Position numbers and translations under genes: made by a program
From: Clostridium sp. CAG:914
GTDB lineage: Bacteria > Bacillota_I > Bacilli_A > RF39 > UBA660
Reading direction: 5' to 3'
Assembly: GCA_000437895.1 (NCBI GenBank)
Contig: FR902136.1
Span: 1 to 39,680 of the forward strand
Length of the DNA: 39,680 nucleotides
Notes under the pieces: model-generated
The model's input: only the letters and a program-made list of their open reading frames with translations
Databases searched by the model: none
What the model was told of the DNA's origin: nothing
Part shown: piece after piece, positions 1 through 10,100 of the stretch
How positions within the stretch are numbered: position 1 is the stretch's first letter
Layout of the letters: each line of letters begins with the position of its first letter

Positions 1-46
1 ATCGGAAGATAGCAGCTTTAACAACCTCTTATTGTGTGCACTTTTT
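1..46 (+). ncRNA. ffs: Signal recognition particle RNA, 3' part (cut by window start)
   Basis: The first bases contain a GGAAG loop followed by AGCAGC, the apical tetraloop and asymmetric loop of SRP RNA domain IV that bind Ffh. The strand then runs down to GTGTGCAC and a short T run that would end the RNA. In Bacillus the scr gene lies beside tadA and dnaX, which fits the neighbours here. Only the 3' half is in the window, so the closing stem cannot be checked. Confidence 0.72.
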
Positions 47-61
47 GTTTGGGAGAAATAT

Positions 62-484
62 ATGGATAAAAAATATTTAGATGAAATATATAATTTAGCT
101 ATGAAGGCTTTTGATTGCAATGAAGTTCCTGTTGGGGCTATTGTGGTAAAAGATGGTGTTATTATTGGAAAAGGATACAATTGTAAAGATGGTACACAAG
201 TGGCTACGAAACATGCTGAAATTGTTGCAATTGAAGAAGCATGTCGATGCATTAATTCTTGGCGTTTAGATAATTGTGAATTATATGTTACTTTAGAACC
301 ATGTATGATGTGTACTGGTGCAATAATGGAAAGTAGAATTAAAGAAACTAAATTTTTATTAAATCGAACTAATGTTTGTTTTAAACCTGGTTCTTTTATT
401 AAAATACAAATGATTGATGATAAAAAAATGTGTGATAAATATTTAAAATTAATACAAAAATTTTTTGTAAATAAAAGATATTAA
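62..484 (+). CDS. tadA: tRNA-specific adenosine deaminase TadA
   Basis: Converts adenosine 34 to inosine in the anticodon of tRNA-Arg(ACG), a zinc-dependent hydrolytic deamination in the cytoplasm. The 140-residue protein shows the family's zinc site: HAE (with the catalytic Glu) near residue 53 and PCMMC near residue 83, with the usual VPVGAIVV segment near the N terminus. The ATG at 62 is chosen because GGGAGA lies just upstream and MDKKYLDEIYNLAM matches the family start. An earlier in-frame ATG at 32 would read through the end of the SRP RNA. It sits between SRP RNA and dnaX, as in Bacillus. Confidence 0.95.
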   Translation: MDKKYLDEIYNLAMKAFDCNEVPVGAIVVKDGVIIGKGYNCKDGTQVATKHAEIVAIEEACRCINSWRLDNCELYVTLEPCMMCTGAIMESRIKETKFLLNRTNVCFKPGSFIKIQMIDDKKMCDKYLKLIQKFFVNKRY

Positions 485-493
485 TGTTATAAT
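465..493 (+). promoter_or_regulatory. Extended -10 promoter for dnaX
   Basis: TTGTAA (465-470), 17-bp spacer, TGT then TATAAT (488-493). It overlaps the last codons of tadA. The predicted start near 500 would leave only a few leader bases, so the GAGGAG ribosome site would sit at the very 5' end of the message. Confidence 0.7.
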
Positions 494-508
494 ACTTTGT
501 GAGGAGTG

Positions 509-2233
509 ATGGTTATTAATTATTTGGCTTTATATAGAAAATATCGACCTTCTACGTTTGATGATGTTGTTGGTCAAGAGGAAAATATTAAAATTTTAAC
601 TAATGCTGTGTTAAACAATATGATTTCACATGCATATATATTTTATGGCCCTAGAGGTACAGGTAAAACTACAATGGCGAAGATTTTTTCTAAGATGGTT
701 AATTGTGAGTCTTTAGATGGTTATAATCCTTGTTGTAAGTGTAAAAATTGTTTAGATATATTTAAAAATAATGATGTTGTTGAAATAGATGCTGCTTCGA
801 ATAATGGTGTTGATGAGATAAGAGAACTTCGTGATAAAGCTAATTTAGTTCCTTCATTAGGTAAATATAAAATATATATTATTGATGAAGTTCATATGCT
901 TACTACTCAGGCATTTAATGCGTTACTAAAAACTATTGAAGAACCTCCTAAACATGTTATTTTTATACTTGCTACGACTGAAATTCATAAGATACCATTA
1001 ACTATTCTATCTAGATGTCAAAAATTTCAGTTTACTAAGTTGGATAATGATGAGATAGTAATGAAACTTAGAAAAATTGCAAGTTTAGAAAATATTGATG
1101 TTGGAGATGATTCATTGTATGAAATTGCAAGGTTATCTAATGGTGGAATGAGAGATTCAATTAATTTTTTGGATCAACTTAGAACTTATGCTAATAATAG
1201 TATTAAATTAGAGGATGTTTTTAAGGTGTGTGGAACTATTTCTTATGTTGATATAAAAAAGTTATTTGTTGATATTTATAATAATGATGTAGTTAGTATA
1301 TTAAATTTTGTTAATGATGTTGATAGAAGGGGTATTAATTATATAAAAATTATTGAGGAACTTATGAGCTTTTTAAGAGATGTTTTGTTATGTTTAGATA
1401 ATGTTGATACTAAATATATAAGTACTTCTATTGATGAGATTCGTGATGTAGCTAATTTGTTTTCAAAAGAAGATGTTTTTTATGTTTTTAAATTATTGGA
1501 TAAACTTTTTGAAAATATTAAATTTTCTACTAGACCTGCTATTTTGTTGACTACTTTTTTACTTAGATTGACAGAAAAGAATTTTAATAAATCAGATAAT
1601 TCTGGCTCTTTGGATGTGTTAAATAGTAAATTTGTTAGTAAAGAAGGTCTTATTGTTGATAATAGCATAGATAATACTGTTAATGAATCTCAGAAAATTG
1701 TACATAAAATTGACAATGTAAATAATGATAGCTTAGATGTTAAATGTATTTTAGGGGAAGAAGATAAAAAAATTATTATTAATAATGCTTTTGCTTTGGC
1801 TGATAAGAAACTTCTTAATTTTATAAGAGAAAAGTGGAGTGTTATTAATGATTATTTATCTGATAAAAAATATAGTAAAGAGGCAGGATTATTGTTAGAT
1901 GTTACTGTTAGAGTTACTGGTAATGGTTATGTTATTGTTTCTACTAAATATGATTCTTTGATTGATAAATTTTATTCTAATTATGATATTATAATTGATT
2001 TTATTGAAAATATATTTGGAAAGAAGTATTTTTTGGTTTTAGTTGATGATTTGAAATGGAATGAATTAAAAAAGGAATATGTTGATAAAATTAATTCTGG
2101 TTTAAAATATGATGTTATGGAATTTAATTATTGTGGTAAAAAGAGTAATGATATAATTAATAATTTGTCTAATTCTAATAAAATTGATAAATTGATTGAT
2201 TTAATTGGGGAAGATGTTATAGAATATAAATGA
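509..2233 (+). CDS. dnaX: DNA polymerase III subunit gamma/tau
   Basis: Clamp-loader ATPase of the replicative polymerase. The N-terminal AAA+ part shows LYRKYRPSTFDDVVGQ, a Walker A GPRGTGKT near residue 45, four zinc-binding cysteines (CCKCKNC region near residues 75-82), the DEVHML Walker B near residue 128 and a sensor TTEIHKIPLTILSRCQ stretch. The last 200 residues are poorly conserved, lysine- and asparagine-rich tau sequence. At 574 residues it is of ordinary Firmicute size. The ATG at 509 is used; a GTG at 506 is in frame but lies inside the GAGGAG site. The spacing from that site to ATG is unusually short. It heads the dnaX-ebfC-recR group. Confidence 0.95.
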   Translation: MVINYLALYRKYRPSTFDDVVGQEENIKILTNAVLNNMISHAYIFYGPRGTGKTTMAKIFSKMVNCESLDGYNPCCKCKNCLDIFKNNDVVEIDAASNNGVDEIRELRDKANLVPSLGKYKIYIIDEVHMLTTQAFNALLKTIEEPPKHVIFILATTEIHKIPLTILSRCQKFQFTKLDNDEIVMKLRKIASLENIDVGDDSLYEIARLSNGGMRDSINFLDQLRTYANNSIKLEDVFKVCGTISYVDIKKLFVDIYNNDVVSILNFVNDVDRRGINYIKIIEELMSFLRDVLLCLDNVDTKYISTSIDEIRDVANLFSKEDVFYVFKLLDKLFENIKFSTRPAILLTTFLLRLTEKNFNKSDNSGSLDVLNSKFVSKEGLIVDNSIDNTVNESQKIVHKIDNVNNDSLDVKCILGEEDKKIIINNAFALADKKLLNFIREKWSVINDYLSDKKYSKEAGLLLDVTVRVTGNGYVIVSTKYDSLIDKFYSNYDIIIDFIENIFGKKYFLVLVDDLKWNELKKEYVDKINSGLKYDVMEFNYCGKKSNDIINNLSNSNKIDKLIDLIGEDVIEYK

Positions 2234-2249
2234 GAGAGGAAGAGATATT

Positions 2250-2549
2250 ATGAATATGCAAAAATTAATGCAAGAAGCACAAAAAATGCAAGCTCAATTG
2301 CAAAAAACACAAAAAGAAATAGAAAGTAGTACTTATGAAGGTAATTCTTCTTTAGTTCATGTTGTTTTGAATGGAAAGAAAGAAGTTGTTAGTATTAATA
2401 TAAATATTGAGGAAGATCTTTCTTCGCTTGATAAAGAAATGTTGGAAGATATGATTATGTTAGCTTTTAATGATGCTTGTAGGAAGGCTGAAGCTGATAA
2501 AGAAGTAAAACTTGGTAAATATGGTCAAGGTTTATCTGGGTTGATGTAA
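2250..2549 (+). CDS. ebfC: YbaB/EbfC nucleoid-associated protein
   Basis: Small DNA-binding protein of the YbaB/EbfC family (Bacillus YaaK), 99 residues. It begins MNMQKLMQEAQKMQAQL, the typical amphipathic N-terminal helix, and ends in the conserved GLSGLM-type tail. The family forms tweezer-like dimers that bind DNA with loose specificity. A GAGAGAGGAAGAG ribosome site precedes the ATG. It is fixed between dnaX and recR in many bacteria. The exact cellular role in this organism is unknown. Confidence 0.93.
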   Translation: MNMQKLMQEAQKMQAQLQKTQKEIESSTYEGNSSLVHVVLNGKKEVVSININIEEDLSSLDKEMLEDMIMLAFNDACRKAEADKEVKLGKYGQGLSGLM

Positions 2550-2550
2550 T

Positions 2551-3147
2551 ATGTATCCGGAGTGTGTTAGAAAATTAATAGATTCATTAAAAAAGTTGCC
2601 TGGTGTTGGTGAAAAAAGTGCAGAGAGAATGGCTTTTTCTATTATGAATTTTTCTTCTGATAGTTTGCTTGATTTTTCTCAATCTTTAATTGATATTAAT
2701 GAAAAACTTAAAAAATGTCCTATTTGTAATAATATTACAGATAGAGATATTTGTTATATTTGTTCTGATGAATCTAGAAACAATAATACAATCTTTGTCG
2801 TTGAAAAGCCTAAAGATATTGTTTTATTTGAAAAGATAGGAAATTATAATGGACGATATCATGTTCTTGGAGGTCTTATTTCTCCTTTAGAAGGTATTGG
2901 TCCTGAAGATATTAATTTATCAGGGTTAATAGATAGGGTGAAAAATTCTTCTGTTGAAGAAGTTATTGTTGTTTTAAAGCCTTCAATTGAAGGTGAAACA
3001 ACTACACAATATATAAAAAAAATATTAGAAAAATATAATGTTAAGGTTTCTAAAATAGCTACTGGAATTCCTATTGGTACCGAAATTGAATATATTGATA
3101 CGATGACTTTAGAAATGGCTTTTGAGGAGAGAAAAGATATTTTGTAA
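2551..3147 (+). CDS. recR: Recombination mediator RecR
   Basis: Works with RecF/RecO to load RecA on gapped DNA. The 198-residue protein has the N-terminal helix-hairpin-helix (LPGVGEKSAERMAF), a C4 zinc finger (CPICNNITDRDICYIC, residues 56-71) and the Toprim domain beginning near IFVVEKPKDI. The conserved GGLISPLEGIGPEDI segment follows. It starts one base after the ebfC stop codon and is surely co-translated from the same message. A sporulation-type promoter for bofA lies just beyond its stop. Confidence 0.95.
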   Translation: MYPECVRKLIDSLKKLPGVGEKSAERMAFSIMNFSSDSLLDFSQSLIDINEKLKKCPICNNITDRDICYICSDESRNNNTIFVVEKPKDIVLFEKIGNYNGRYHVLGGLISPLEGIGPEDINLSGLIDRVKNSSVEEVIVVLKPSIEGETTTQYIKKILEKYNVKVSKIATGIPIGTEIEYIDTMTLEMAFEERKDIL

Positions 3148-3157
3148 TTGTATATGG

Positions 3158-3185
3158 TAATAGTTTTTACTTTTTTACATAGTAT
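3158..3185 (+). promoter_or_regulatory. Candidate sigma-E type promoter for bofA
   Basis: The -10-like box CATAGTAT (3178-3185) lies 15 bases before the ATG, and TAATAGT (3158-3164) is 13 bases further up. Sigma E boxes resemble kmATATT and CATACAAT. Similar CATA boxes at comparable positions precede yabG and yabP. The -35 match is weak; the -10 and the repeated placement carry the call. Confidence 0.5.
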
Positions 3186-3200
3186 GTATTGGTGAATAAT

Positions 3201-3389
3201 ATGTTTAAAAGAATATTTGTTGTTTTAAAAAAGATAGTTTTATCTATATTGTTTATTTATACTTACAATAAGTTAACGTTACCTTTGGATATTGTAATAC
3301 CAATTAATGTTTTTTCTGTTTCTTTGGTAAGTTTATTTGGTATTCCATCTATTATTATGTTAATTTTATTTTCTTTACTTTGTTTATGA
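3201..3389 (+). CDS. bofA: BofA-family sigma-K processing regulator
   Basis: Small integral membrane protein of 62 residues. In Bacillus, BofA holds the SpoIVFB protease inactive until the forespore signals, delaying pro-sigma K cleavage in the mother cell. The C-terminal half (IPINVFSVSLVSLFGIPSI) has the family's pattern of an N-x-F-[TS] segment followed by a G-[IL]-P turn inside the second hydrophobic stretch. Position after recR is the same as in Bacillus, where only yaaL intervenes. The ATG at 3201 is used because GGTGA lies five bases upstream and the CATA promoter box would start transcription just before it. Confidence is limited by the short length. Confidence 0.75.
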   Translation: MFKRIFVVLKKIVLSILFIYTYNKLTLPLDIVIPINVFSVSLVSLFGIPSIIMLILFSLLCL

Positions 3390-3399
3390 GGAGGTTAAT

Positions 3400-4299
3400 A
3401 TGCTCGATGATATAAAATATAAACAACCATTGTTTTATAATGTTTTAAGTTTATCGCTTAAAAATAATATGTTATCTCATGCTTATTTGATAGACATTAA
3501 TAATAATGAAAATGCTTTCTGTTATGTTTTATCTTTTGTTAAAGCGATAATATGTAATAATCATTATACTAATGGTAATAAATGTGATGGATGTGATATT
3601 TGTAATAGAATAATGGATAATAATTATCCAGAGTTTAAAATTATTAAACCTGATGGTTTATGGATAAAAAAGGATGATATTTGTGCATTGCAAAGAGATT
3701 TTTCTAAGAAGGCAATTGAGGGTGTTAAGAGAGTATATGTTGTATTAGATTGTGAGAAGATGCGTAAAGAGACAGCTAATTCTATGCTTAAGTTTCTTGA
3801 AGAGCCAGAAGATAATGTTATTGCTATTCTTGTTACTAATAATATGGCTAATGTTCTTGATACTATTATATCTAGATGCCAACTTATTAAGTTAGAACAT
3901 GAAAATGTTTTAATTGATTCTCTTTCTGTAGTAGAACAAACAGTATGGAACTTTGTATTTAATTTGGAAAATTCTTTTAGTGATTCTTTAGTTAATACAA
4001 AAAATTTGTGGCATGATATTATTAAAGATAGAGATAGTAATATTATTGCTTTAGATATTATGATTGATATATATAGGGATATTTTAAATGTCAAGTTATG
4101 TAATAAGTGTGTTAAATATGTATGTTTATTAGATAAATATCAGGTTGTTTGTAATAATAATACATTAGATAAATTGTTGGACAAGCTAGATATTGTTTTA
4201 AATATTAAAGATAGTGTTAAGTATAATGTTAATATTAATTTGTTAATTGATAGATTAATTATTGAGTTAGGAGGGCAGTATGAAGGTAGTAGGTGTTAG
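3400..4299 (+). CDS. holB: DNA polymerase III subunit delta'
   Basis: Stator subunit of the clamp loader. The 299-residue protein shows LSHAYLID near residue 25, a zinc-binding CDGCDIC near residues 74-80 and the RVYVVLDCEKMRKETANSML motif ending in KFLEEPE, with IISRCQ later. These are the DnaX-like landmarks of delta'. The Walker A loop is degenerate, as is normal for this non-ATPase subunit. AGGAGG precedes the ATG. The gene overlaps ricT by 20 bases. The tmk gene that precedes holB in Bacillus is absent. Confidence 0.9.
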   Translation: MLDDIKYKQPLFYNVLSLSLKNNMLSHAYLIDINNNENAFCYVLSFVKAIICNNHYTNGNKCDGCDICNRIMDNNYPEFKIIKPDGLWIKKDDICALQRDFSKKAIEGVKRVYVVLDCEKMRKETANSMLKFLEEPEDNVIAILVTNNMANVLDTIISRCQLIKLEHENVLIDSLSVVEQTVWNFVFNLENSFSDSLVNTKNLWHDIIKDRDSNIIALDIMIDIYRDILNVKLCNKCVKYVCLLDKYQVVCNNNTLDKLLDKLDIVLNIKDSVKYNVNINLLIDRLIIELGGQYEGSRC

Positions 4300-5071
4300 C
4301 TTTGGAGATTGTAATAAAGTTAATTTTTTTGATGTAAATGATTGTGCTCTTGATTTGGGAATTGACGTAATTGTTGATACAGATAGGGGATTACAATTTG
4401 GTACTGTTGTAAGTTTTGTTAATAATGATGATATTAGTGATAAAATAGATTATAAGAAAGTTGTTAGAGTATCTACAAAGAATGATTATAAACAACATTT
4501 GAACAATTTAAAAGATGCAAAAAAAGCTATTCTTAAGTGTAATGAACTTATTTCTGAATATAAATTAAATATGCATATTGTTGATGCATTTTATACTTTT
4601 GCTCGTGAACAATTAATTTTTAGGTTTGTGGCAGATGAAAGAGTTGATTTTAGACAATTAGCACGTGATCTTGGTACTATATTTAAAACTAGAATTGAAC
4701 TTAGACAAATTGGTATTAGAGATAAGGCAAGAGAAATAGGTGGAATTGGTCCTTGTGGACGAGCTCTTTGTTGCAGTAAATTTTTAAATGAATTTGATAG
4801 TGTTTTTATTAGTATGGCAAAAAATCAAATGTTATCTTTAAATCCTACTAAAATTAATGGTGTATGTGGTCGACTTTTGTGTTGTTTAAAATATGAAAAT
4901 GATAATTATACTGAATATAGAAAAGGTTTGCCTGAAATTGGTAAGAAAGCTATAATTAATGGTTGTGAAGGAAAGGTTATATCTGTGGATATTTTTAAGA
5001 GAAGATTTAGAATTATTACGTCTGATAATGAAATTTTGGAAAGTGATGAAGTAAGTGAAAGTAAAGAATAA
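4280..5071 (+). CDS. ricT: PSP1-domain protein RicT (YaaT)
   Basis: RicT/YaaT is part of the RicAFT complex, which in Bacillus stimulates RNase Y-dependent mRNA maturation and promotes Spo0A activation. The 263-residue protein carries the PSP1 core, including ELRQIGIRDKAREIGGIGPCGR, then LCCSKFLNEFDSVFISMAK. Cysteines in the pattern CGRALCC and CGRLLCC near residues 153-198 match those that ligate iron-sulfur clusters in the Ric complex. GGAGGG precedes the ATG inside the end of holB. Gene order holB-ricT is the Bacillus order; yabA, which normally follows, is missing. Confidence 0.93.
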   Translation: MKVVGVSFGDCNKVNFFDVNDCALDLGIDVIVDTDRGLQFGTVVSFVNNDDISDKIDYKKVVRVSTKNDYKQHLNNLKDAKKAILKCNELISEYKLNMHIVDAFYTFAREQLIFRFVADERVDFRQLARDLGTIFKTRIELRQIGIRDKAREIGGIGPCGRALCCSKFLNEFDSVFISMAKNQMLSLNPTKINGVCGRLLCCLKYENDNYTEYRKGLPEIGKKAIINGCEGKVISVDIFKRRFRIITSDNEILESDEVSESKE

Positions 5072-5792
5072 TTTGTTAAATTTTAAAGATAAAATAATAT
5101 ATCAGGATACTGATTTTTTTGCTTTTTCGTTGGATTCTTTGTTACTTGCTAATTTTGCTACGATTAGATTTAGTGATAAGAAAATTATGGATTTTTGTAC
5201 TGGAAATGCTCCAATACCTATGTTTTTAACTTATAGAACTAGAGCACATATTTATGGTATGGAAATACAAGATAGTGTTTATTCTTTGGGTGTTGAATCT
5301 GTTAATGAGAATGATATGGCTGATCAGATTGATTTGATTTGTGATGATGTTAAAAATGTTTATTCTATATTTGATTCTGATTCTTTTGACTTAGTACTTG
5401 TTAATCCTCCTTATTTTAAAGTTAGTAAAAATTCATTTATTAATAAAAATGATGTTAAGAGTATAGCAAGGCATGAAATTTTAATTGAATTAGATGATAT
5501 TCTTTCTAGTGCTAGTTATCTTCTTAAATCAGGTGGAAATTTTGCTATGGTTCATAGACCAGATAGATTTTTAGAAATATTAACTCTTATGAAAAAATAT
5601 AATCTTGAACCTAAAAAAATTCGTTTTGTTTATCCAAAAGATGGAGAGGAAGCTAATATTTTACTAATTGAGGGAAGTAAAAATGGTAAGAGTGGTGTTA
5701 AAATATTACCACCTTTGATTACTTATGTTGATGGAAAATATTCTAAAGAAATAAGAGATATGTTTGGAGATGATACGCATGTGGCAAAATAG
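5055..5792 (+). CDS. trmN6: tRNA1(Val) adenine-N6 methyltransferase-like protein (YabB)
   Basis: SAM-dependent methyltransferase of the YabB/TrmN6 group, predicted to methylate adenine in tRNA. It has the SAM-binding strand MDFCTGNAPIPMFL near residues 45-58, an acidic EIQ at the end of the second strand, and the catalytic NPPYF near residue 116. Length (245) fits the family. The GTG at 5055 overlaps the end of ricT; the ribosome site there is weak, suggesting translational coupling. It corresponds in position to yabB of Bacillus. The substrate assignment rests on family membership. Confidence 0.85.
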   Translation: MKVKNNLLNFKDKIIYQDTDFFAFSLDSLLLANFATIRFSDKKIMDFCTGNAPIPMFLTYRTRAHIYGMEIQDSVYSLGVESVNENDMADQIDLICDDVKNVYSIFDSDSFDLVLVNPPYFKVSKNSFINKNDVKSIARHEILIELDDILSSASYLLKSGGNFAMVHRPDRFLEILTLMKKYNLEPKKIRFVYPKDGEEANILLIEGSKNGKSGVKILPPLITYVDGKYSKEIRDMFGDDTHVAK

Positions 5793-6621
5793 TTATGATG
5801 GGAGTCCTTCTTTATATTTGGTTCCTACTCCTATTGGGAATATGGAAGATATTACTTTAAGGGCTATTAAAATTTTAAAGGAAGTTGATGTTATTTTTGC
5901 TGAAGATACTAGGGTGACTTTACAGTTACTTAATTATTTTGATATTAAGAATAGAGTTATTTCTTTGCATAATTATAATGAAGATAAAGTTAGGGATGTT
6001 GTTTTAGATTTTTTAGTAAATAAAAAAAATGTTGCTATTGTTACTGATAGAGGTACTCCTTTAATTAGTGATCCTGGATATAAAACAGTTAAATATATTA
6101 AAGATCATTGTTATAATGTTATTGCCTTACCTGGTGCGTGTGCTATGATACCAGCTATGATTGCTTCTGGTATTTCTTCTGTTCATTTTTTATTCTATGG
6201 TTTTTTAGATAGTCGTGATTCTGCAATGGTTAAAGAATTATCACTATTATCTTCTTGTGATTATCCAATTATTTTTTATGAAGCTCCACATAGGCTTATT
6301 AAGACTTTAAAAAATATGTTATCTGTTTTTGGAAATAGAAATATTTCAATTTCTAAGGAGATTTCTAAATTACATGAAATGATTTTTACTGGTACTTTAG
6401 AGGAAGCTATTTCTTTAATTAAGGATGTTAAAGGTGAGTTTGTTATTGTAGTGGATAAAAGTTATGATGTTGATAATAATAATGATATAGATATTATGGA
6501 TAGTATTTCAATGTATGTTAAGTCTGGTTTATCTATTATGGATTCTATTAAGAGAGTAGCTCGTGATAAGGGAATGTCAAAAAGTGATGTTTATAAATAT
6601 TATATTGAAAGGAAAAAATAA
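5779..6621 (+). CDS. rsmI: 16S rRNA 2'-O-ribose C1402 methyltransferase
   Basis: Tetrapyrrole-methylase-fold enzyme that 2'-O-methylates C1402 of 16S rRNA. It shows LYLVPTPIGNMEDIT, AEDTR, the SDPGY loop and FYEAPHRL, all RsmI hallmarks. The start ATG at 5779 is chosen over the upstream in-frame TTG and ATG because GGAGATG at 766-772 of the fifth kilobase is correctly spaced for it, and the resulting MWQNSYDG start matches family length (280 residues). It overlaps trmN6 by 14 bases and its stop overlaps the pth start (TAATG). Confidence 0.95.
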   Translation: MWQNSYDGSPSLYLVPTPIGNMEDITLRAIKILKEVDVIFAEDTRVTLQLLNYFDIKNRVISLHNYNEDKVRDVVLDFLVNKKNVAIVTDRGTPLISDPGYKTVKYIKDHCYNVIALPGACAMIPAMIASGISSVHFLFYGFLDSRDSAMVKELSLLSSCDYPIIFYEAPHRLIKTLKNMLSVFGNRNISISKEISKLHEMIFTGTLEEAISLIKDVKGEFVIVVDKSYDVDNNNDIDIMDSISMYVKSGLSIMDSIKRVARDKGMSKSDVYKYYIERKK

Positions 6622-7160
6622 TGAAATTAGTAGTTGGTTTAGGTAATCCTGGTAAGGAATATGTTAATACAAGACATAATGTTGGTTTTATGTTTTTAGA
6701 TTCTTTATATAATGATTTTAAATTAAATAAAAAGTTTAATGCATTAGAGTGTTTAATAGGTGATACTATTATTATTAAACCTTTATCTTATATGAATTTA
6801 TCTGGCGATGTGGTTTATAAGTATGTAAATTTTTATAAAATTGAATTAGATGATATTTTGATTATTCATGATGATATGGATATTATTTGTGGTGATTATA
6901 AAGTTAGTTATAATCATGGTGATGGTGGTCATAATGGTATTAAAGATATTATTTTGAAACTTAATTCTAAGAAATTTATGAGGTTAAAGATTGGTATTTC
7001 TCATGTGTCTGGTGGTGAAAAGAAGGATTATGTTTTAGGACGTTTTAGTAATGCTGAACTTGATTCTATAAGTGCTGTATTTGACAAATTAAGTAATGTT
7101 ATAGATGATTATTTTTCTTGTGATAGGAATATGTTTATGACAATATATAATACTAAATAA
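6621..7160 (+). CDS. pth: Peptidyl-tRNA hydrolase
   Basis: Releases peptides from prematurely dissociated peptidyl-tRNA. The 179-residue protein has the N-terminal LVVGLGNPGKEYVNTRHNVG with the catalytic His, the PLSYMNLSG loop, the HDDMD motif and GGHNGIKDI. It begins inside the rsmI stop codon (TAATG), so the two are translationally coupled. In Bacillus pth also lies just before mfd, although there it is preceded by ctc rather than rsmI. Confidence 0.96.
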   Translation: MKLVVGLGNPGKEYVNTRHNVGFMFLDSLYNDFKLNKKFNALECLIGDTIIIKPLSYMNLSGDVVYKYVNFYKIELDDILIIHDDMDIICGDYKVSYNHGDGGHNGIKDIILKLNSKKFMRLKIGISHVSGGEKKDYVLGRFSNAELDSISAVFDKLSNVIDDYFSCDRNMFMTIYNTK

Positions 7161-7190
7161 ATTTTTTTAAATAGTAAAGGAGGTATTTTT

Positions 7191-10100
7191 GTGAGTTTTT
7201 TTGATAATATATTTGATGTTGGTAGTATGTCATCTGATTATAGTATTATTGGTCTTAATAAGGAAATGTCTTCTTTATATATATATGATAGTTTTATTAA
7301 GTATAATAAAGGTATTTTGGTGGTAGCTTCTGAATTGTATGAAGCTAATTTGTTGTTTGAATATTTAAGTAAATATACGGATAAAGTTTTATTTTTTCCT
7401 ATGGATGATTTTTTAACTAGTGAAGCTATTTCTGTTAGTCCGGAGTTTAAGGCTGAGAGAATAGATACTTTAAATAAACTTATTAATGATGATAAGTATA
7501 TTGTTGTTACTAATTTAATGGGGTATTTAAGGTATTTACCTTTGCCTAGTCTTTGGAAAGATAGTAATGTTAATATTTCTGTTAATTGTGATTATGATAG
7601 GGACAGTTTGTTAAATAAATTATATAATATGGGTTATATTCGGGATGTTTTGGTAAATGAGACTGGTAATATTGGTGTTAGGGGATATGTTATTGATATT
7701 TTTCCAATAATGGAAGAAAATCCTGTTCGTATTGAATTTTGGGGAGATACGGTAACTTCTATTAAATATTTTGATGTTGATACTCAAAGATCTATTAGTG
7801 AAATTGATAATATTTGTATTTATCCATTTACAGAATTTTTGCTTGATGATTATTCTATTGATTTTATTAATAGTCAGAAATATTTGGCTAACTATGGAAG
7901 TGTTGCTTCTATTTATGATTATATTAATGATGGAATTTGTTTTTTTAGTGATTATAATTTAATTTTAAATAGTTATTCAACTTTGGTAGATACAATTATG
8001 GATTATGATGCTAATTATTCAGCTGATATTAAGACAAATTATATGAATAGTTTTACTGATATTGTTATTAAGCATAGTGTCTATATAATGAATTTTGATA
8101 ATGTTGTTAATAAAAGTGTTAAATCGTTAAAATTTAGTATTAATAATATTGAAAATTATGACAATAATTATGAAAAATTAAAGAGTGATTTACTTAATTA
8201 TGTTAAGAATAATAAGACAGTAATTATATGTGTTTTGGATAAAAATATGGCTAGTAGAATTTCTGATTATTTGGAGATAGATGATATTATTTATACTGAT
8301 GAGTGTAATATAATAAATGGTAAGATTAATTTGATTATTAAATCTATTCCTAGAGGTTTTATCTATGGTAATTATATTGTTATCAGTGATGTAGATATTT
8401 TTTCTTTAGGAAATAATGTAAAGAAATATAAGAGTAAATTTAAAACTGGTACTAGAACAAGTAATATTTTGGATATTAATAAAGGTGATTTTGTTGTTCA
8501 TGAAATGTTTGGTATTGGTATATATGATGGGTTAGTTACTATTCCTAAGAATGGAATGAAGAAGGATTATCTAAAAATTATATATGCTGATGATGATATT
8601 CTTTATATACCTGTTGAAAATATTGATAGAATTAGTAAATTTTCTGGTAAAGATGGTGTTGGGGTTAAACTTAATAGTTTATCTAATGATAATTGGCAAA
8701 AAAAGAAAGGAAAAGTTAAGGCTAAATTAGAAAGTATTGCTGATGATTTGCTTAAGGTATCGGCTGATAGGGAATTAAAAGTGGGTTTTGCTTTTAAGAA
8801 AGATGATGAAAATCAAAAAATGTTTGATAGTGGTTTTGTTTATACAGAAACTCCAGATCAGATTAAATCTATTAATGATATTAAAAGGGAAATGGAAAGT
8901 AGTAAGCCTATGGATATGCTTTTATGTGGCGATGTTGGTTATGGAAAGACAGAAGTTGCTTTTAGGGCTATGTTTAAAGCTGTTGATAGTGGAAAGCAAG
9001 TTGCTTATTTATGTCCTACGACTATTTTATCTAATCAGCAATATACTTCTTGTATTGAAAGATTTAAAGATTTTCCTGTAAGAATTGAACTTTTAAACAG
9101 ATTTGTTGATAAGAGTCGTCAAAAAAAGATAATTGATGATTTGGAAAAAGGGCTTGTTGATATTGTTTTTGGGACGCATAGATTGCTTAGTAATGATGTT
9201 AAGTATAAAGATTTGGGTTTACTTGTTATCGACGAGGAGCAAAGATTTGGTGTAACTCATAAGGAGAAAATTAAACAATATAAATCAACGGTAGATGTTT
9301 TGACTTTATCGGCAACGCCTATTCCTAGAACACTTCAGATGTCAATGTCTGGTGTTAGGAGCTTATCTTTGATAGAAACGGCACCACAAGAGAGATATCC
9401 TATTCAGACATATGTTTTAGAAGAAAATAATTTGGTTATTAAGGATGCTATATATAAGGAATTATCAAGAAATGGTCAGACGTTTATTTTGTATAATAAT
9501 GTTAATAATATTGAAACTAAAGTTAATGAATTTAGATCTTTAGTTCCAGAGGCTAAAATAGATTATGCACATGGTCAAATGAATAAAGTTACTTTGGAAA
9601 ATAAGATGAATAATTTTATTAATAATAAGTTTAATGTTTTGGTGTGTACTACAATAATTGAGACAGGTATTGATATTCCTAACGTTAATACTTTGATTAT
9701 TTTAGATGCTGATAGATTTGGTTTATCTCAATTATATCAAATACGAGGAAGGATAGGTCGTAGTAATAAAATTGGATATGCTTATTTGATGTATGGTAAG
9801 AATAAATTTTTGACAGATACTGCTATTAAGAGGCTTGATGTTATTCGCGAATTTACAGAACTTGGTAGTGGATTTAAAATTGCTATGAGAGACTTATCTA
9901 TTAGAGGAGCTGGAGATATTTTAGGACGAGAACAGTCTGGTTTTATTGATTCTATTGGTATTGAATTATATTTGAAGATGTTAAATGAGGCTGTTAGAAA
10001 GAGCAAGGGAGAAAAAATTATTGAGGAAGATACTAAAAAGAATGATAAACCTTTAATTGAAGTTTCTACTCATATTAGTGATAGTTATATTAGTGATGTG

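Noticed and set aside
1480..1668. Minus-strand open frame within dnaX
   Set aside because: Antisense shadow in a low-complexity tau region.
3624..4094. 156-codon minus-strand open frame inside holB
   Set aside because: Fully antisense to a well-supported gene; composition explains its openness.
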